From contig JAHJGM010000006.1 in the NCBI GenBank assembly GCA_018824305.1, positions 1-53,351 of the forward strand: a DNA stretch of 53,351 bases. Reading direction: 5' to 3'. Positions 49,969 to 53,351 of the stretch are shown piece by piece. Positions within the stretch are counted from its first letter, which is position 1, and each line of letters starts with the position of its first letter. The translations under genes and the position numbers were made by a program. The stretch is from a bacterium. Lineage in GTDB: Bacteria; Campylobacterota; Campylobacteria; Campylobacterales; Sulfurimonadaceae. The notes below the pieces were generated by a model. It ran no database searches. It saw only the letters and a program-made list of their open reading frames with translations, and was not told the origin of the DNA.

Positions 49969-51792
49969 GTGAATACAATCGCACTGAAATACAATGATGA
50001 AATTGTCGACTTACAAACTGCAAAAGCATTTGGTATACAAGGTCAGGCTATAGAGCTTGATAACTCCAAAGATGCATTGGAAGTTTTACGTCACTCAACT
50101 GCACACTTGATGGCTCAAGCTATCAAATCATTATACCCTGATGCCGAGTTCTATGTTGGACCGGTTGTAAAAGAGGGATTTTATTACGATTTTAAAACAT
50201 CTACGACCATCGGTGAAGCAGATCTAAAGAGTATAGAAAAAGAGATGCTGAACCTTGCTAAAAAGAAAACAGAGATAGAGAAGTACGATATCTCGATGGA
50301 TGAAGCAAAGACAAAATTTGCAAACGATCATCTAAAACTTGAAGTGATGAAAAGAATTCCAAGCAATACGGTTTCTATTTACAAGCAAGGCGACTTTGAA
50401 GATCTTTGCCGTGGACCCCATCTTCCGAATGTGGGTTTTATAAGATACTTTAAATTGATGAAGATCGCAGGTGCATATCTTGGCGGAGATTCGAAAAATG
50501 AGGTACTTACCCGTATCTACGGTATCGCATTTGCAGATAAAGAAGCACTCAAAAACTATCTTGATATGATGGCAGAAGCTGAGAAACGCGATCATAGAAA
50601 GATCGGTGCGGAGATGAAACTATTTGCATTCCGTGAAGAGGTCGGTTCTGGTTTTGCTCTCTGGCTGCCTGCAGGTGCTCGTTTGAGAAGCCGTTTGGAA
50701 CAACTTCTTTTTAAAGCACACAGAAAACGCGGATATGAGCCTGTTCGTGGACCGGAGATGCTTAAAAGCGATCTTTGGAAAGTCTCAGGACACTACCAAA
50801 ATTACGGCGAAAATATGTACTTTACACATATCGAAGAGTCTGAAGATAAAAAGATCGAGTTTGGTATCAAACCGATGAACTGTGTCGGTCACATCAAAGT
50901 GTATGAAGATGATTTGCGTTCATACCGTGACCTTCCGCTGAAATTTTTTGAATATGGAGTCGTTCATCGCCATGAGATGACAGGTGCACTTCACGGGCTT
51001 TTTAGAGTACGTGAATTTACTCAAGATGACGCACATATCTTCTGTACTTCCGCACAAATAGAGGAGCAGATTATAGAAGTTGTCGATTTTGTCGATAAGA
51101 TAATGACGACATTTAATTTTGACTATAAGATGATGATCTCGACAAAGCCTGAAAAAGCGGTCGGTGATGATGATGTTTGGGAGATCTCTACACAGGCACT
51201 TAAAAATGCTATGGACAAACATAAACTCGCTTACGAGATCGATGAGGGCGGCGGAGCATTTTACGGACCTAAGATCGATATCAAGATCACTGATGCCATC
51301 GGTCGTGAATGGCAGTGCGGTACGATCCAATTAGACTTTAACTTGCCAAGCAGATTTGAACTGGAATATAACGGCGAAGGAAATGAAAAAATCCAACCCG
51401 TAATGATTCATAGAGCAATTTTAGGTTCTTTTGAGCGTTTTGTTGGTATATTGACAGAACATTATGCTGGAGAGTTTCCAATGTTTGTCGCTCCGACACA
51501 GGTTGCGATAGTTCCGATCGCTGAAACTCACAATGCATATGCAAAAGAGTTGGCGGATAAATTGCTTGATATTGGCGCGGATAGCGAGATTTATTCTAAA
51601 AATGATAGTCTAAATAAGCGTATTCGTACAGCGGAGAAGGCTCGTGTTCCAATGATTATAGTTTTAGGTGACGAAGAGGTCGCTAATAAAACTATAGCAA
51701 TAAGAGACCGTAGAACACGTGAACAATATAATCTAAGTGAAAGCGAGTTCGTTTCACTTATACAAACTAAAATCAATGAGGTAAATTTTTGA
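49969..51792 (+). CDS. thrS: Threonyl-tRNA synthetase
   Basis: Class II synthetase that charges tRNA-Thr. 607 aa, compared with 642 in E. coli; the N-terminal TGS domain is reduced, as in other Campylobacterota. Editing domain: [11 protein letters not shown] with the H-x3-H zinc/editing motif and [10 protein letters not shown]. Catalytic core: [52 protein letters not shown], and motif 3 [11 protein letters not shown]; anticodon domain at the C terminus. GTG start with AGGA about eight bases upstream. Overlaps infC by 4 bases. Confidence 0.97.
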   Translation: MNTIALKYNDEIVDLQTAKAFGIQGQAIELDNSKDALEVLRHSTAHLMAQAIKSLYPDAEFYVGPVVKEGFYYDFKTSTTIGEADLKSIEKEMLNLAKKKTEIEKYDISMDEAKTKFANDHLKLEVMKRIPSNTVSIYKQGDFEDLCRGPHLPNVGFIRYFKLMKIAGAYLGGDSKNEVLTRIYGIAFADKEALKNYLDMMAEAEKRDHRKIGAEMKLFAFREEVGSGFALWLPAGARLRSRLEQLLFKAHRKRGYEPVRGPEMLKSDLWKVSGHYQNYGENMYFTHIEESEDKKIEFGIKPMNCVGHIKVYEDDLRSYRDLPLKFFEYGVVHRHEMTGALHGLFRVREFTQDDAHIFCTSAQIEEQIIEVVDFVDKIMTTFNFDYKMMISTKPEKAVGDDDVWEISTQALKNAMDKHKLAYEIDEGGGAFYGPKIDIKITDAIGREWQCGTIQLDFNLPSRFELEYNGEGNEKIQPVMIHRAILGSFERFVGILTEHYAGEFPMFVAPTQVAIVPIAETHNAYAKELADKLLDIGADSEIYSKNDSLNKRIRTAEKARVPMIIVLGDEEVANKTIAIRDRRTREQYNLSESEFVSLIQTKINEVNF

Positions 51793-52307
51793 TAAAAAAA
51801 CAAGACCGTGTCATAATGAATGACGACATAAGAGTTCCAGAAGTACGTTGTAACTTAGATGGTGGAGAAACATTAGGTATCATATCAACAGATGAAGCAA
51901 TGGCAAAAGCAAATGAGCTGGGACTCGATTTAGTTCTAATCGCTCCGACAGCAAAGCCGCCTGTTGCTAAGATTATGGATTACGGTAAGTATAAATATCA
52001 AGAAGAGAAAAAACTTAAAGAGCAACGTAAAAATCAGACAAAGATAGATATTAAAGAGATTAAATTATCTGTCAAAATAGCTGATAACGATATATCATAC
52101 AAAGTAAAACATGCAAGAGAATTCTTAGCAGAAGGTAAGCATGTGAAATTTCGCGTTTTCCTACGTGGTCGTGAAATGGCACACCCAGAAGCCGCAAAAG
52201 AGGTCTTGCTCCGTGTTTGGCCGATGCTTGAAGATGTCGCGACAATGGAAAAACCTCCTATGTTTGAGGGTCGTTACTACAACATGTATTTAATACCGAA
52301 TAAATAA
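51789..52307 (+). CDS. infC: Translation initiation factor IF-3
   Basis: Binds the 30S subunit and proofreads start codons. 172 aa with N-terminal [11 protein letters not shown]-type motif (here [11 protein letters not shown]), [24 protein letters not shown], the linker [13 protein letters not shown], and C-terminal [26 protein letters not shown] use the TTG at 51789, seven bases after GAGG and overlapping the thrS stop as TTGA. A non-AUG start for infC fits the well-known autoregulation by start-codon discrimination, although the classic codon is AUU. Confidence 0.95.
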   Translation: MIKKQDRVIMNDDIRVPEVRCNLDGGETLGIISTDEAMAKANELGLDLVLIAPTAKPPVAKIMDYGKYKYQEEKKLKEQRKNQTKIDIKEIKLSVKIADNDISYKVKHAREFLAEGKHVKFRVFLRGREMAHPEAAKEVLLRVWPMLEDVATMEKPPMFEGRYYNMYLIPNK

Positions 52308-52323
52308 ATACTATTTTAATCTA

Positions 52324-52353
52324 ATGGACTCTATGGCTATATCATGAGTCCAT
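52324..52353 (+). terminator. Hairpin after infC
   Basis: ATGGACTC, one unpaired T and ATG pair with CAT and GAGTCCAT around a seven-base loop. It begins 17 bases after the infC stop. The U-rich stretch ATTTTATTATT comes about 15 bases later, so it may act as a terminator or as a processing stem. Confidence 0.5.
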
Positions 52354-52433
52354 GAATCTCCTGAAAAAAATTTTATTATTGCAGGATTGAAAGATTTTGA
52401 AGCAGCTTATAAAAATTTAGAAGGAGTATAGAT

Positions 52434-53297
52434 ATGAGAAGATTATTAGGTCTTTTAGCAACAGTTGCTATTGTTTTTTTTACAGGGTTAGAGGTAAATG
52501 CATCTGAAACTGCCGTAGCAGTCAAATTTGATGCGGCAAACTTGGCTACTCCCGAAGGTAAAGATGCGTCGGCTTATTTACGGGGTGTATATATTGATGT
52601 TACAACTGCAAAGTCAAAACTGCAAGCAGCAGGCTACACGATAGTCGGTGAGTATGAAGTTTTAAAAAGCGGAACGACTATTCTTTTTACGGATGATGCC
52701 TTAAAAGCAGAGGGTGCAAAAAAAGAACGCGGCTTTGCAGCATTGGAACGTTTATATGTAGATAACGTAAATAAACAGATCACTATGACAAATCCGGTGT
52801 ATTTTGGCAAAGCATATATGCAAGATGATTATAATCATGCAGTATTTTATAAAGAGCTTCAAACATTAGCATCTACGTTTGGTGAACTACAAGCTTCTGT
52901 AGATAAGTTAGAATTTGATGATCTTGCAGGATACCATTTCATGATGGGGATGCCTTATTATGAGGACATGCTTGAAGTCGGTAAAGGCTCGCACGCTGAT
53001 CTTATCGCAAAAGCAAAAGCAAGTGAACAGTTTTTATTTGAATTAAAACTCTCTGACAACGTGACTATAGTTGCAATGGGTCTTAATGATGAGACAACGA
53101 AGTTTCCTGAAAAAACAGGTCTTCAAAATGCCTTAGTTCTTCCATATATAGTCTTGATCGAAGGCGATAAAGCAAAAGCTTTAAATGCAAAATTCTATAT
53201 AGCGCTTAGTTACCCGCTTTTAACAATGGGAGAATTTACTCATATAGTAAGTATACCGGGTGCTATCGATACTGATCTACATAAAGCTTTTAAATAA
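52434..53297 (+). CDS. Exported protein of unknown function, DUF302-like pattern
   Basis: A 287-aa protein with a Sec signal peptide (about 1-23, ending VNASE). I do not recognise a named gene. Residues about 55-125 follow the DUF302 pattern: a helix KSKLQAAGYTIVGEYEV, a strand TTILFTDD, and a final ITMTNPVYFGKAYM that resembles the vDP-Y motif. A second similar half is suggested by ALVLPYIVLIEGD and ARFYIALSYPL-like strands near 230-265. Periplasmic, since no membrane or lipobox signals follow the signal peptide. Strong GAAGGAG six bases before ATG. Confidence 0.6.
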   Translation: MRRLLGLLATVAIVFFTGLEVNASETAVAVKFDAANLATPEGKDASAYLRGVYIDVTTAKSKLQAAGYTIVGEYEVLKSGTTILFTDDALKAEGAKKERGFAALERLYVDNVNKQITMTNPVYFGKAYMQDDYNHAVFYKELQTLASTFGELQASVDKLEFDDLAGYHFMMGMPYYEDMLEVGKGSHADLIAKAKASEQFLFELKLSDNVTIVAMGLNDETTKFPEKTGLQNALVLPYIVLIEGDKAKALNAKFYIALSYPLLTMGEFTHIVSIPGAIDTDLHKAFK

Positions 53298-53304
53298 CTA
53301 CTAT

Positions 53305-53332
53305 AGTTAATCGCTAACATTGGCGATTAACT
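53305..53332 (+). terminator. Hairpin after the exported-protein gene
   Basis: AGTTAATCGC and GCGATTAACT form a perfect 10-bp stem with an 8-base loop, eight bases past the stop codon. It is followed by TCTTATG, a weak U-tail. Most likely the transcription end of this gene. Confidence 0.6.
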
Positions 53333-53351
53333 TCTTATGACTTACTGATAG

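Noticed and set aside
50920-51330. A 136-codon minus-strand frame inside thrS
   Set aside because: Antisense to the well-conserved catalytic core of thrS; no motif or start signal.
52352-52390. A 12-codon frame (MNLLKKILLLQD) between infC and the exported-protein gene
   Set aside because: No ribosome-binding site, overlaps the hairpin arm, too short to judge.
51789-52433. Absence of rpmI-rplT after infC as a sign of rearrangement
   Set aside because: The infC-rpmI-rplT linkage is also broken in Campylobacter, so this is not unusual for the phylum.
1-53351. tRNA genes, CRISPR arrays, IS elements or prophage
   Set aside because: No cloverleaf-like sequences, regularly spaced repeats, transposase or phage genes were found; the single recombinase-like gene has no flanking att-like or terminal repeats apart from its operator-like repeat.

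Overview
This window looks like chromosomal DNA of a member of the Campylobacterota (former Epsilonproteobacteria), probably a free-living Sulfurimonas-like organism. The support is the low GC content, TTTGNTAnAAT-type -10 elements, cbb3-oxidase assembly genes, small periplasmic cytochromes c, an ADP-heptose/LPS gene set and a thrS-infC pair. The genus is inference; the phylum is fairly secure. I see no prophage, IS element, CRISPR array or tRNA gene.

Layout. (1) 1-130: 5S rRNA, the end of an rrn operon. (2) 312-4538: gmhA, gmhB, a half-length asparaginase-like gene, ccoI and ccoS, tightly packed on the plus strand. Two cytochrome c genes on the minus strand follow (4544-5255). (3) 5371-8429: hldD, hldE and a YfaZ-like outer-membrane protein. 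Together with gmhA/gmhB these encode the whole ADP-L-glycero-D-manno-heptose pathway. (4) 8569-13334: a LOG-family protein, PEP synthase and a beta-CASP metallo-beta-lactamase-fold nuclease. (5) 13329-18163 (minus): a glycosidase-like protein, a PAP2 phosphatase, an LTA-synthase-type phosphotransferase and WaaF. (6) 18270-23022: ugd, a GT9 transferase, and an MBOAT/SGNH-like pair resembling an envelope O-acetylation module. (7) 23012-30954 (minus): an LPS kinase, then the CDP-glucose branch rfbF, rfbG, an RmlC-like epimerase, a reductase and rfbH, then GT2, GT8 and an SDR. This looks like synthesis and transfer of a CDP-3,6-dideoxyhexose, perhaps ascarylose-like. (8) 31012-40420: GT4, PIG-L deacetylase, an overlapping five-gene operon (GT2, GT4, CgeB-like, GT2, O-antigen ligase), another GT4 and an epimerase. 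(9) 40528-44238: a second LTA-synthase-type protein and MsbA. (10) 44291-46400 (minus): a serine-recombinase-like gene directly upstream of ccoG. (11) 46612-53297 (plus): a LapB-like TPR protein, rnhA, rnc, aroC, thrS, infC and an exported protein of unknown function.

Most of the window is therefore one large LPS locus: heptose supply, core heptosyltransferases, dideoxy-sugar supply, many glycosyltransferases, O-antigen ligase, the MsbA flippase, surface decorators (phosphotransferases, phosphatase, deacetylase, acetyltransferase) and a LapB-like protein. It is flanked and interrupted by cbb3-oxidase assembly genes (ccoI, ccoS, ccoG).

The most interesting signal is the recombinase-like gene upstream of ccoG. 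Its protein has lost the catalytic serine and two active-site arginines, but keeps a Hin-like DNA-binding tail. An 11-bp perfect inverted repeat brackets the -10 box of its own promoter. This suggests a recombinase fold converted into a transcriptional regulator of cbb3-oxidase assembly. Other points of interest are a likely AUC-initiated phosphotransferase, a roughly eight-fold excess of the palindrome TACATGTA, a mirror-symmetric divergent promoter and a CDP-dideoxysugar set without its E3 reductase.
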